Source: Novosphingobium sp. Gsoil 351 (lineage in GTDB: Bacteria; Pseudomonadota; Alphaproteobacteria; Sphingomonadales; Sphingomonadaceae). From it: a stretch of 64,000 nt of DNA. Within the stretch, counting starts at the first letter, position 1. Every line of letters begins with the position of its first letter. The notes under the pieces are model-generated. The model was not told where the DNA came from and did no database searches. It saw only the letters and a program-made list of their open reading frames with translations. This document shows positions 44,283 to 52,778 of the stretch, piece after piece. The stretch covers positions 620,001 to 684,000 of the forward strand of contig NZ_CP046120.1 of assembly GCF_009707465.1 (NCBI RefSeq), written 5' to 3'. Both the position numbers and the translations under genes were made by a program.

Positions 44283-45640
44283 TTCCCCTCGGCCTTCTTG
44301 CGCTTCATCGCGTCATGAAACCGGTCCGCCCAGCCCGGCTTCACCAGTTGTTCCGCCCGCACCATCCGCAGTTCGCCATCGCCGACATCGCGCGACACCG
44401 CCGAGCCCGCCGCGACGATCGCGTCCGCGCCGATTCTCACCGGCGCGATCAGTGCCGAGTTCGACCCGATAAATGCGCGCTCGCCGATCACGGTCTTGTG
44501 CTTGAAATAGCCGTCGTAGTTGCAGGTGATCGTGCCCGCGCCGATGTTGGCGCCGGCGCCGATCGTCGCATCGCCGAGATAGGTGAGGTGGCTGGCCTTG
44601 GCGCCCTCGCCGAGGGTCGCGGCCTTGACCTCGACGAAGTTGCCGACCTTGGCTTTTCGCATCAGCACCGCGCCGGGGCGCAAGCGGGCGTAAGGGCCGA
44701 CCTCACAGGCCTCGCCGACGCTCGCGCCCTCGAGGTGGCTGAACGCGCGGATCTTCGCACCGTCGGCCACGGTTACCCCGGGCCCGAACACCACGTTGGG
44801 CTCGATCGACACGTCGCGGCCCAGCTTGGTGTCCCAACTGAACCACACCGTTTCGGGCGCCCGCAGCGATGCGCCGTCGGCCATAGCCTTGTCGCGCCGA
44901 ACTGCCTGCCACTGCGCTTCGGCAGCAGCCAATTCGGAGCGGCTGTTGATCCCTGCAACCTCGTCGGGCTGGTCGGTGACCACAACCGCGCACGTCCGCC
45001 CATCGCCGGTGGCGATGTTGACGATGTCGACGAGGTAGTACTCATTCTGACTGTTGGCGTTGCCGACCCGGGCGAGCAGCCCGAACAGGTCCGCGCTGCG
45101 CACGGCCATGAGGCCTGAGTTGCACAAAGCGCAAGCGCGCTCGTCGTCGCTCGCGTCCTTGAATTCGACCATCTTGGCGATCCGCCCGTCCGCGTGGGCG
45201 AGCACGCGGCCGTATTGCAGCGCATCTTCAGGCTCGAACCCGAGCACGACCACTGCGGGCGCGTCCTCGCGATGCAGCCGCTCGATCATCGAGCGCATCG
45301 TCGTTGCGCGAACGAATGGCACATCCCCGTAGAGGATCAGGACATCGCCCCCAAAACCGCTCAGCGCTGCCTCGGCCTGCTGGACCGCGTGACCCGTGCC
45401 GTGCTGAGGTTCCTGCACCGCGATTGCCGCGCGTCCGCCAAGCGCCTGTTCGAGCTGCTCGCGCCCGCTGCCAACAACGACGACCTGTCGCTCGGGGGCG
45501 AGTTCCGCCGCGCTCGCCAGCAGGTGATCGATCATCGCCCGCCCGGCGATGGGATGGAGCACTTTGTGCAGGTCGCTTTTCATGCGCGTGCCCTTGCCCG
45601 CGGCAAGGACAACGATGGCTAATGGTGTGTCGGCAATCAT
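44279..45640 (-). CDS. glmU: Bifunctional UDP-GlcNAc pyrophosphorylase / GlcN-1-P acetyltransferase
   Basis: A 453-residue cytoplasmic enzyme that acetylates glucosamine 1-phosphate and couples it to UTP. The N-terminal uridyltransferase has VVLAAGKGTRMKSDLHKVLH, GTGHAVQQA and ILYGDVPF; the C-terminal left-handed beta helix runs through hexapeptide repeats, with RLRPGAVLMRKAKVGNFVEVK and GAGTITCNYDGYFKHKT (catalytic histidine in YFKH). Full length. With glmS 1 kb away it provides UDP-GlcNAc. Between them now stand a phosphatase remnant and the toxin-antitoxin pair. Confidence 0.96.
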   Translation of the reverse strand: MIADTPLAIVVLAAGKGTRMKSDLHKVLHPIAGRAMIDHLLASAAELAPERQVVVVGSGREQLEQALGGRAAIAVQEPQHGTGHAVQQAEAALSGFGGDVLILYGDVPFVRATTMRSMIERLHREDAPAVVVLGFEPEDALQYGRVLAHADGRIAKMVEFKDASDDERACALCNSGLMAVRSADLFGLLARVGNANSQNEYYLVDIVNIATGDGRTCAVVVTDQPDEVAGINSRSELAAAEAQWQAVRRDKAMADGASLRAPETVWFSWDTKLGRDVSIEPNVVFGPGVTVADGAKIRAFSHLEGASVGEACEVGPYARLRPGAVLMRKAKVGNFVEVKAATLGEGAKASHLTYLGDATIGAGANIGAGTITCNYDGYFKHKTVIGERAFIGSNSALIAPVRIGADAIVAAGSAVSRDVGDGELRMVRAEQLVKPGWADRFHDAMKRKKAEGK

Positions 45641-45685
45641 GACGCGCGCTTTGGCATCATATTGAGGACTGATAAATCCCCTTCA

Positions 45686-45719
45686 CCCGCTCCTGTCGGG
45701 CGAAGTCGGGACAAGCGGG
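45686..45719 (-). terminator. Possible terminator after the porin gene
   Basis: CCCGCT...TGTC and GACA.AGCGGG form an imperfect hairpin 50-80 bases after the porin stop and before the glmU start. No U run follows. The rest of the 128-base gap is featureless. Confidence 0.3.
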
Positions 45720-45768
45720 CGCGATGTCTAGCCTTCACGCGCCGTGAGCAGGAATTGTGGTTACGCAG

Positions 45769-47172
45769 CTAGAAATCAAATTGCGCGCGCATCCCCACTG
45801 CATCGGCGCTGTAATTGCGGTCCCCGGCCGCCGCCACCGCCGCGTCGTCGATCCAGATGTGGCCGTAGTTGAGGATGAAGCGCACGTAGTCGGTGGGTAT
45901 CCACAGCAGCGACGCCCCCGCGATCTGCTGCCTGCCTCCGACCACCGCCCCGTCGGACAGGTCGAGCAGGTCGTAGCGCGCGTTGAACTGGAGAGCGCCG
46001 ATCCCGCCTTTGCCGACCGGCTTCTTGGGTTTGATTCGGTCGTAGACCCCACCTTTGTAGACGGTTTCGTCGTCGGTGAGCATGTAGCCGACTTCAGCAT
46101 AAGCGCCGAAGAACGTTGGATCAGACAGCCCAGGACGATGCGCGGTAAGCCAATGGCCCTCGCCCGTCGCGTGGAAGCGGCCCGCGATATAGGCCAGCTC
46201 GGCGCCATAGCTGGTTTCGCCATCGGCGCTGAAAGCCTTGGTATCAACCAGGCGCAGATCGGTGGTGTGGACGAACGGACGGGCGCGATAGCGGGCGGTC
46301 GTCGCGATGTCGTTGAACTCGCGGTGGTGGAGCGAACCACCGATATGGAGCTGGCCGCCGCCCAGCTTGGGCATGAACACCACCCGGCCATCGACGCTGT
46401 AGCTGTTGTTGGTGTCATTGTTGAGGTCGGCCGCATTGTCGGCGAATACGCCGCCCTGCACCAGTAGCGTCTTGCCGGCATAAGCTGCGCTCGCCCCCAC
46501 CCGCCGCTCGAACCCGAATGCGCTGTTGAACGCGCCGCGCTCCATGAAGCTGGTCATCAGGTCGCTAGTCAACTCTTCCAGCCCCCAGAACGGCTTGTGC
46601 TGGCCCAGTGTCAGCGTGATTTCGGGCTTGGGCTTGTAGGTCAGGAAAAGGTCGGTGATCTCCACGCCGCTGTTGGCCACGTCGATTTCGGCGCGATAGC
46701 CGAATTTGCCAGGTAGCGTGCCCTCGAAGCCGAGAAAGGCGCGGCGTAGTTCTGTCGCGTAACCAAGCGAGGTCGAGCCGATCCCGCGCGGGCCGTCGAC
46801 CCCACCGGTATCGAGTTGCAACCGGCCGCGCGGCTTGAAGCTGAAGCCATCGGGCCCGGTGAATTCGGGCGCGCCTTTCCAGGCCACCTTGGGCGCAGCT
46901 GCGGCGGTCTTGGTCGCGACCTCGCTGGCCTGGGCTGCGCTAGCGCTGGCGCTTTGGGCCGCGACGGTGGCGCTCTGGGCTTCGGCCTGCGCCTTGGTGA
47001 GCTGGCTTTCGAGCGTATCGACCTTGCTCTTCATCGCATCGAGCTGCACCTGCATCGCGTCCATCTGCGCCTTCATCCTGGCGAAGTCGGCGGCGGACTG
47101 GGCGGTGGCGGGGACCGCCCAGCCGAGCGCGATGGTGAGCGCGAGTCCGGAAACTGTGCGGGTGCGGATCAT
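45769..47172 (-). CDS. OprO/OprP-type phosphate-selective porin
   Basis: A 467-residue outer-membrane protein. The signal peptide ends VPATAQ; a coiled-coil stretch follows (FARMKAQMDAMQVQLDAMKS, VDTLESQLTKAQAEAQS), as in trimeric OprP-like porins, then the barrel with LRRAFLGFEGTLPGKFGYRA and a closing SADAVGMRAQFDF ending in Phe. The family takes up phosphate or pyrophosphate, and here this is supported by a strong Pho box 61 bases upstream. Start ATG 47172 begins the signal peptide. It is divergent from an SDR gene. Confidence 0.9.
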   Translation of the reverse strand: MIRTRTVSGLALTIALGWAVPATAQSAADFARMKAQMDAMQVQLDAMKSKVDTLESQLTKAQAEAQSATVAAQSASASAAQASEVATKTAAAAPKVAWKGAPEFTGPDGFSFKPRGRLQLDTGGVDGPRGIGSTSLGYATELRRAFLGFEGTLPGKFGYRAEIDVANSGVEITDLFLTYKPKPEITLTLGQHKPFWGLEELTSDLMTSFMERGAFNSAFGFERRVGASAAYAGKTLLVQGGVFADNAADLNNDTNNSYSVDGRVVFMPKLGGGQLHIGGSLHHREFNDIATTARYRARPFVHTTDLRLVDTKAFSADGETSYGAELAYIAGRFHATGEGHWLTAHRPGLSDPTFFGAYAEVGYMLTDDETVYKGGVYDRIKPKKPVGKGGIGALQFNARYDLLDLSDGAVVGGRQQIAGASLLWIPTDYVRFILNYGHIWIDDAAVAAAGDRNYSADAVGMRAQFDF

Positions 47173-47232
47173 GAAGGCGGTCCTCTCGGGGCGGCGATTG
47201 TGACGATTCGATGAAGCCTCTACGCCAAAGCC

Positions 47233-47250
47233 GTGACAGATATTTGACAC
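47233..47250 (-). promoter_or_regulatory. Pho box (PhoB binding site) for the porin gene
   Basis: On the minus strand the site reads GTGTCAAATATCTGTCAC, against the enteric consensus CTGTCATAWAWCTGTCAY: two TGTCA-containing 7-mers exactly 11 bases apart with an AT-rich spacer. TAGAGG, a possible -10, begins 10 bases after it, the standard PhoB arrangement, and the porin start is 61 bases downstream. Confidence 0.7.
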
Positions 47251-47357
47251 TCGCACGACGACTTGCCGCTAGGTCATTCGGGCATGACCGCTTCGAGGTT
47301 GAAAGCGCAACCCGTGCGTGCCATCGGCCCTGCGAAACGCCGATCCTGGAGGGCACC

Positions 47358-48272
47358 ATGACCATTTCGTTCGAAGACCGTGTCGCCATCGTCACCGGAG
47401 CCGGCGGAGGACTGGGTCGGACCTATGCTCTCGAACTGGCGCGGCGCGGAGCGAAGGTGGTGGTCAATGATCTGGGCGGATCGCGCGATGGCACTGGACA
47501 CTCGGACGCCGCGCTCAAAGTGGTCGAGGAGATCGAGGCCGCGGGCGGCGCCGCGATGTCAAACGGCGGCAACGTCGCTGAATTCGGTCAGATGGAAGAG
47601 TTGGTCGCCAAAGCCAAGGAGAAGTGGGGCAGCGTCCATATCCTGATCAACAACGCCGGAATCCTGCGAGACAAATCCTTCGCCAAGATGACGATGGAAG
47701 ACTTCGAACTGGTGGTAAAAGTCCACCTGATCGGAAGCGCCAACGCCACCAAGGCGGTCTGGGAAACCATGCGCGAACAGAACTATGGTCGCATCCTGAT
47801 GACCGCGAGCAGCACCGGGCTGTACGGCAACTTCGGCCAGTCGAACTACGGCGCGGCCAAGCTCGGCCTCGCCGGCCTGACCAAGACGCTTTATCTAGAA
47901 GGCGCCAAGAACAATATCCGGGTCAACACACTCGCCCCGGTGGCGGGGACGCGGATGACCGAAGACCTTGGCATGCCCGAGGCGCTATTCAAGGCGCTCT
48001 CGCCCGAAAACGTTGCCCCTGCAGCGCTATTTCTGGTCAGCGAGGACGCCCCCACAAACATGATCGTCGGGGCGGGCGCGGGCGCATATCACGCGGCTTA
48101 CGTAACGTTGACCCCGGGCGTGGCGCTGCCGCTCGAAGAGCGCACCCCCGAAGGCATCGCCGCACACTGGGACCAGATCATCGCCCGTGACGGCGAGATC
48201 GTCCCCAAGACCGGCGGCGAGCAATCGGCGGTGGTCATGGCGGCATTGGGGAAGATCGGCGGGTTGGGGTGA
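47358..48272 (+). CDS. SDR-family oxidoreductase, multifunctional-enzyme-like hydroxyacyl dehydrogenase
   Basis: A 304-residue NAD(P)-dependent short-chain dehydrogenase. The cofactor motif is TGAGGGLGRTYALELARRGA (TGxxxGxG), then NDLGGS, ILINNAGILRDKSF (NNAG), and the catalytic SNYGAAKLG (YxxxK). The FEDRVAIVTGAGGGLGR and LGGSRDGTG features and extra C-terminus resemble the (3R)-hydroxyacyl-CoA dehydrogenase unit of peroxisomal multifunctional enzyme type 2, so a beta-oxidation or fatty-acid role is likely. ATG 47358 follows GGAGGG. It shares its promoter region with the porin. Confidence 0.88.
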   Translation: MTISFEDRVAIVTGAGGGLGRTYALELARRGAKVVVNDLGGSRDGTGHSDAALKVVEEIEAAGGAAMSNGGNVAEFGQMEELVAKAKEKWGSVHILINNAGILRDKSFAKMTMEDFELVVKVHLIGSANATKAVWETMREQNYGRILMTASSTGLYGNFGQSNYGAAKLGLAGLTKTLYLEGAKNNIRVNTLAPVAGTRMTEDLGMPEALFKALSPENVAPAALFLVSEDAPTNMIVGAGAGAYHAAYVTLTPGVALPLEERTPEGIAAHWDQIIARDGEIVPKTGGEQSAVVMAALGKIGGLG

Positions 48273-48299
48273 ATAGTCGCACCAATGATCTCACCCCGA

Positions 48300-48375
48300 T
48301 CATCCCGAGCGAAATCGAGGGATCGCGAGCGACGCCCGACTATCGCACATGATGTCTCGACTTCGCTAGACTAGA
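48300..48375. repeat. Degenerate palindromic repeat (GTCTCGACTTCGCT type)
   Basis: ATCCCGAGCGAAATCGAGGG near 48302 and ATGTCTCGACTTCGCTAGA at 48352-48370 are inverted relatives of the core seen at 13208 and 50239. They fill the convergent gap between the SDR and DUF2794 genes, which contains nothing else. Confidence 0.55.
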
Positions 48376-48410
48376 GCGGGGCCGTTGATCTTATTTTGGT
48401 TGGAAGCCCC

Positions 48411-48782
48411 TCAAGCCTCGACCAGCTTGAGCAATTTCCGTTCAAGAGGGAACAGCACCCCGGCCAGTTCATGCCCGCGCTTAAGCGCCTGCCCGGCCTC
48501 GCCATAGAGCGCCCACATCCCCTGCTTACCACGCAACGCAGGGCGCTTCTCGATCCGCGCCGAGGGACGTTCGGCGGTGCGACGAAAAGCGGCGAAACTG
48601 GCCACGTCGGGCGCAAAGTCTATCGCGTAGTCGCGCCATTCGCCCGCAGCGACCATCCGCCCGTAAAGATCGAGAATGCGCGTGAGTTCGACGCGTTCGA
48701 AGCCCACTTGCAAGGGCCGGCTGCGCGGGAACGGGATTATGCTGGCGGGCGCGGAGAGCGGTGAAAAATCGCTTGCGCGCAT
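48411..48782 (-). CDS. DUF2794 domain protein
   Basis: A 123-residue protein of a family found almost only in alphaproteobacteria. It shows the signature RVELTRILDLYGRMVAAGEW, DYAIDF, FRRTAERPSARIEKRPALRG and the C-terminal KRGHELAGVL. No catalytic residues are evident and no function is known. It follows cysE by 6 bases on the same strand, so the two are probably co-transcribed. Confidence 0.86.
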   Translation of the reverse strand: MRASDFSPLSAPASIIPFPRSRPLQVGFERVELTRILDLYGRMVAAGEWRDYAIDFAPDVASFAAFRRTAERPSARIEKRPALRGKQGMWALYGEAGQALKRGHELAGVLFPLERKLLKLVEA

Positions 48783-48788
48783 GCCGGA

Positions 48789-49523
48789 TCAGGACCGGCT
48801 GCGCTTGCGCGAGGCCGCAGGCTTTGCATCACCCGCCTCCGCGCTCACCGCCTCGCCAGAAAGCGCGGCGACCCGCTGCTTGAGCGCCGTCAGCTCGGTC
48901 TCCAGCTCGGCCAGGCGCTGGATTCCCTGTTCGGCCGGCTCGCACGGCTCGCAGCGTTCCTTGCACGGCGTTCCATAAGGAATGAACTCGCGCTGCCAGG
49001 TTTCGGCGGCGACCAAGGTCGAGCGCGCCTTGACCCCAACCATCGTCGCGCCTTCGGGGACATCATCGGTGACCACTGCATTCGCGCCGATACGGGCGCG
49101 ACTGCCAACCACGATCGGGCCGAGGATCTGTGCCCCCGAACCGACGATGACGTTGTCGAGCAACGTCGGATGGCGCTTGCCACCGATACCGTTCGCCGGG
49201 TTCGTGCCTCCCAGTGTCACGCACTGATAGATCGTCACATTGTCGCCGATTACTGCGGTTTCGCCGATCACGACAAAGCCATGGTCGATGAACAAGTGGC
49301 GGCCGATCACGGCCCCGGGGTGGATGTCGATCCCGGTCAAAAGCCGCGCGAAGTGATTGATGAAACGCGCGAGAAAACACAGCTCGCCCTCGAACAACCA
49401 GTGGGCGGCGCGGTGCAGCCCGACCGCGAGCACGCCGGGGTAAAGCAGGATTTCCCAGCGCGAGCGCGGGGCGGGATCGCGTGCCCGGATCGAATCCAGG
49501 TAGGAGGTCAGGCGTTCGAGCAT
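48789..49523 (-). CDS. cysE: Serine O-acetyltransferase
   Basis: A 244-residue enzyme forming O-acetylserine for cysteine synthesis. It has the EpsC/CysE short form: helical start, FARLLTGIDIHPGAVIGRHL, FIDHGFVVIGETAVIGDNV with the active-site His-Asp, TLGGTNPANGIGGKRHPTLL, and hexapeptide repeats. After the catalytic domain it carries an unusual GTPCKERCEPCEPAEQG cysteine cluster, a short coiled coil (LAELETELTALKQRVAAL) and a basic tail. In longer CysE the C-terminus binds the cysteine synthase; here the tail differs. Followed by DUF2794. Confidence 0.9.
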   Translation of the reverse strand: MLERLTSYLDSIRARDPAPRSRWEILLYPGVLAVGLHRAAHWLFEGELCFLARFINHFARLLTGIDIHPGAVIGRHLFIDHGFVVIGETAVIGDNVTIYQCVTLGGTNPANGIGGKRHPTLLDNVIVGSGAQILGPIVVGSRARIGANAVVTDDVPEGATMVGVKARSTLVAAETWQREFIPYGTPCKERCEPCEPAEQGIQRLAELETELTALKQRVAALSGEAVSAEAGDAKPAASRKRSRS

Positions 49524-49570
49524 CTTCGCCTCGATTCTTTCACGGCCGCGCCTTCAACGCAAGACCGTGT

Positions 49571-50185
49571 TCAAAGCAAGCGTGGCTGCGATTCCCCGAC
49601 CTGCGGCGCGAGGGCCTCGCGCAGCAGCGATATGGTAACGGCTTGCTTGCGCTCAAGACTCAGCCTGTCGATTTCGGCGACCACCCCCTCGACCGCGGCG
49701 TGACTGCGCTCAATCCGGGGCAGCAGCCATGTGGCCGCTCCCTCGCCCAGCACCAGCCCACGTCGCGCCGCGTGAGCGTCTATCAGCGCGGCCAGCATCG
49801 CATCGTCGGGCGTGCCAATCGAGAGCAGCAACGCAGCGCCTAGGCGCGAGGCGAGATCGGGCAGCGCGATCGTCCATTCCCCGGGCGGGCAAGATGTCAC
49901 CAGTAGCAGTGGGGCAGCGCTCGCCTGCGCGCGGTTCCAGCGGTGGAACAGATCGTCTTCGGGAACGATGTCGGCATCGTCGATCGCCTCGCCGAGCCGA
50001 TTCTCGACGAACCACCGCGCTAGCAGACTCTTTCCCGAACGCGGCGGCCCGGTGAGGATCGCGGTGCGGAATGGCCAATCGGCGGCGCGAGTGAATGCGT
50101 CGACCACAGCCGCGTTGGACGGCCCGATGACGATTCGAGCGGATTTGTCACTGTCTATGGTCAGGGGTAGTGCGAACTGGGCCAC
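49571..50185 (-). CDS. hdaA: DnaA regulatory inactivator (HdaA type)
   Basis: A 204-residue AAA-like protein related to DnaA domain III and to Hda, which promotes ATP hydrolysis by DnaA with the beta clamp and so limits re-initiation. It opens QFALPLTIDSD, near the position of the clamp-binding peptide, has the Walker A GPPRSGKSLLARWF (about 46-55), degenerate Walker B, and DLASRLGAALLLSIG. Alphaproteobacterial HdaA has this short form. It lies downstream of an exported unknown protein, with which it may be co-transcribed, across a perfect hairpin repeat. Confidence 0.87.
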   Translation of the reverse strand: MAQFALPLTIDSDKSARIVIGPSNAAVVDAFTRAADWPFRTAILTGPPRSGKSLLARWFVENRLGEAIDDADIVPEDDLFHRWNRAQASAAPLLLVTSCPPGEWTIALPDLASRLGAALLLSIGTPDDAMLAALIDAHAARRGLVLGEGAATWLLPRIERSHAAVEGVVAEIDRLSLERKQAVTISLLREALAPQVGESQPRLL

Positions 50186-50208
50186 TTTAGTTCCGAACCA
50201 ACTCGCTC

Positions 50209-50260
50209 ATGTCGAGCGAAGTCGAGACACGCGCGCAGGTGTCTCGACTTCGCTCGACAT
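50209..50260. repeat. Perfect 22-bp palindrome (GTCTCGACTTCGCTCGACAT type)
   Basis: Arms 50209-50230 and 50239-50260 are perfect inverse complements around an 8-base loop GCGCGCAG. The core is shared with 13208-13229 and, less well, 48352-48370, making this a dispersed repeat family in the genome. It lies between hdaA and the gene upstream of it. Confidence 0.85.
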
Positions 50261-50286
50261 CGACGGGCCTTGGGTATGCACCACGA

Positions 50287-51564
50287 TCAGCGCCGGATGC
50301 TCAGCGCGCCGCCCCCTTGCGCCACCTGCCAGCCGCGCGCCTGGAGCGCAGCGCGCAAGCCGTCGGCGTCGCCGGCGAAACTGACCCGCATCACAGAAGT
50401 CCCGCCGATCGCGACGCTGGTGATGCTTGCCCCCTGCACGCCCGCAGCGCCGCGGACCGAACTCAGCCCGGCATCAACCGCTGCAGCATCTGGGGTGGCG
50501 AACTGGACGGTGATGCTCGAGATCGCCGCCACGGTCGGAACCGGCGCGGGGGTGACGCCCGGCACCGCAGACCCGACCGGCAAGTCCACATCGGGCACGA
50601 CCTTCTCGATCGTCCCCAGGATGCGGTCGATCAGCGTCTGATCGATCGGCTGTTCGGCAAACAGTGAGGGATCGGGGCTGAGCGTGCCGCCCGCGAGTGC
50701 GCCTGCGTAGATTCCGTCCATCCGTGCGATCGCCTGACGCAGCATCGCGGGCAGAGCGGCTTCGCTCGGCGCGGTTAGGCTGAATTCGCCGAGGAAGCGG
50801 TTGTCCGGGCCATAGCGCGCGGTGAAAGTGCCCTTGACTGGGCCGCCCGGCCACTGCCGCTCTATCCGGGCGAGCGGCATGATCACGTCTGCCGCGCCAA
50901 ACTGGTCGAGGATGTTACGCCACCAGGTGCGGCTGCGACGGTCGATTTGCCCGGCGGTGAGCAGCAGCGATTCGCCGCCTGCGCCGTTGGGGCGGACATA
51001 ATCGATCGAGCTGTTGGCGGTCTGATACTCGGCCCAGGCGCGCTGCCACGGCGTGCGCACCTCGTACAGCGTCGCCGCGCCACCCGAATAGGTTACTGGA
51101 ACGATCAGCAGCGGGGCCGAGCGTGAGCGTTCGCCGGTCATTCCCAAAACTTCACCTGCGCGCGCGCGGTCGAAGATCACCCCGAGGCTTGCGATATAGC
51201 GGTGCGGCCCCATCTGCTCGCGCTCGATGACGACCGCCGAGACCATCGAATCGATCGTGCCTTCGGCCAACGTGGGGACCTTGCCGGTGTGCCCGGTCTC
51301 TGTCCATAACTTGTCCCAGGCAAGCTTTTGAGCCTCTTTCCACCCTTTTTCGCGCGCTTCTTCGGCCGAACCGCCGGTGGTCTCGACGATGATCCCACTC
51401 ACCTCGAAATCGCCATTGCTGGCAACCGGCGCTATGCCGCGTTCTCCTTCGACTTGCGCGAACAGGCGCAGCGAGAGGGCGGCTAGCAGCAACGCAGCCA
51501 GCACCGCGATTACGCGGCGCGCGGAAGGTGCGGGTACGACTGTAAGGGGGCGCGCGGCGGCCAA
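50287..51564 (-). CDS. Exported protein of unknown function with C-terminal ferredoxin-like domain
   Basis: A 425-residue protein anchored or exported by an N-terminal segment (VIAVLAALLLAALSLRLFAQ, about residues 16-35). A middle domain contains AREKGWKEAQKLAWDKLWTE, RYIASLGVIFDRARAGEVLG and LLIVPVTYSGGAATLYE, resembling DUF2066-like envelope proteins, and the last 75 residues (SSITVQFATPDAAAVDAGLS...) look like a beta-alpha-beta HMA-like fold without the CxxC metal motif. No function can be named. The same gene order next to hdaA and purM is usual in sphingomonads. I chose TTG 51564, with GGAG 5 bases upstream; the ATG at 51678 would overlap purM. Confidence 0.68.
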   Translation of the reverse strand: MAAARPLTVVPAPSARRVIAVLAALLLAALSLRLFAQVEGERGIAPVASNGDFEVSGIIVETTGGSAEEAREKGWKEAQKLAWDKLWTETGHTGKVPTLAEGTIDSMVSAVVIEREQMGPHRYIASLGVIFDRARAGEVLGMTGERSRSAPLLIVPVTYSGGAATLYEVRTPWQRAWAEYQTANSSIDYVRPNGAGGESLLLTAGQIDRRSRTWWRNILDQFGAADVIMPLARIERQWPGGPVKGTFTARYGPDNRFLGEFSLTAPSEAALPAMLRQAIARMDGIYAGALAGGTLSPDPSLFAEQPIDQTLIDRILGTIEKVVPDVDLPVGSAVPGVTPAPVPTVAAISSITVQFATPDAAAVDAGLSSVRGAAGVQGASITSVAIGGTSVMRVSFAGDADGLRAALQARGWQVAQGGGALSIRR

Positions 51565-51671
51565 GCGAACTCCGGAAAAAAGCTTTGTTCTCGCCCAGCG
51601 GGCGCGGTGGCGGGGCTTTTGCCCAAAGGCGTGTGGAAATGAAAGCCGGAAAGCGGTAGGCGGCGCGCGCC

Positions 51672-52778
51672 ATGCCATCGAACGCCCCCCCGCCCGCCAG
51701 CTACACTTATGCCAGGGCAGGGGTTTCGATCGCCGCGGGCAACGCCCTGGTCAAGGCGATCGGACCGCTCGCGAAGTCCACCGCACGCCCGGGGGCCGAC
51801 GCCGAACTGGGTGGGTTCGGCGGGTTCTTCGATCTCAAGGCGGCCGGCTATTCGGATCCGCTGCTGGTTGCGGCCAACGACGGCGTCGGCACCAAGGTCA
51901 AGCTGGCGATCGACCACGACCGCCACGATGCGATCGGCATCGACCTGGTCGCGATGTGCGTCAACGACATGATCGTCCAGGGCGCTGAGCCGCTGTTCTT
52001 CCTCGACTATTTCGCCACGGGGCAGCTCGACAACGGCGTTGCGGAGCGTGTCGTCGCGGGAATCGCCGAGGGCTGCAAAATCGCCGGATGCGCGCTGATC
52101 GGGGGCGAGACCGCGGAAATGCCGGGGATGTACGCGGCGGGTGACTACGACCTCGCCGGCTTCTGCGTCGGCGCGGTGGAACGCGGCCAGCAACTGACCG
52201 GAGACCGGGTGTCGGCGCGCGACGTGCTACTTGGCCTCGCCAGCTCCGGCGTGCATTCGAACGGTTATTCGCTGGTCCGGCGGCTCGCCGAAGACCTCGG
52301 CTGGCGGATGAACCGGCCGGCGCTGTTCGACATGGATCGGTTGCTGATCGACACGCTGATCGAGCCAACCCGGATCTATGTGAAGAGTCTTCTGCCTGTA
52401 GTCCGCGCCGGACGGGTCCACGCCCTCGCCCACATCACCGGCGGCGGGCTGCTGGAAAACGTGCCGCGGGTGCTGCCCGATGGCCTCCACGCGCGGATCG
52501 ATGCCCATGCTTGGCCCCAGCCGCGGCTGATGGCGTTCCTACAGGCGCAGGGCAATGTCGAGCCTGAAGAGATGGCCCGCACCTTCAACTGCGGCATAGG
52601 CATGGTTCTGGCGGTCGCGCCGGACGAGGCCGAGGCGGTTGCGCGCGATCTTGCGGCGGCGGGCGAAACGGTCTTCCAGATCGGGGAAGTGATCGCGGGG
52701 ACGCGGGGTTGCACAGTCTTCGGCAGTATCGAGACCTGGAGCGGCAGGGGTGCGTGGGAAGCGACCCACCATGCCTAA
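51672..52778 (+). CDS. purM: Phosphoribosylformylglycinamidine cyclo-ligase
   Basis: A 368-residue AIR synthase, closing the imidazole ring in purine synthesis. Signatures: [77 protein letters not shown] and [16 protein letters not shown]. Full length. It is divergent from the unknown exported gene and overlaps purN by 8 bases. Confidence 0.95.
   Translation: MPSNAPPPASYTYARAGVSIAAGNALVKAIGPLAKSTARPGADAELGGFGGFFDLKAAGYSDPLLVAANDGVGTKVKLAIDHDRHDAIGIDLVAMCVNDMIVQGAEPLFFLDYFATGQLDNGVAERVVAGIAEGCKIAGCALIGGETAEMPGMYAAGDYDLAGFCVGAVERGQQLTGDRVSARDVLLGLASSGVHSNGYSLVRRLAEDLGWRMNRPALFDMDRLLIDTLIEPTRIYVKSLLPVVRAGRVHALAHITGGGLLENVPRVLPDGLHARIDAHAWPQPRLMAFLQAQGNVEPEEMARTFNCGIGMVLAVAPDEAEAVARDLAAAGETVFQIGEVIAGTRGCTVFGSIETWSGRGAWEATHHA

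Noticed and set aside
43998..44318. Plus-strand frame across the antitoxin promoter
   Set aside because: It is the complement of the phosphatase remnant and the antitoxin start; the minus frame has a recognisable P-loop.
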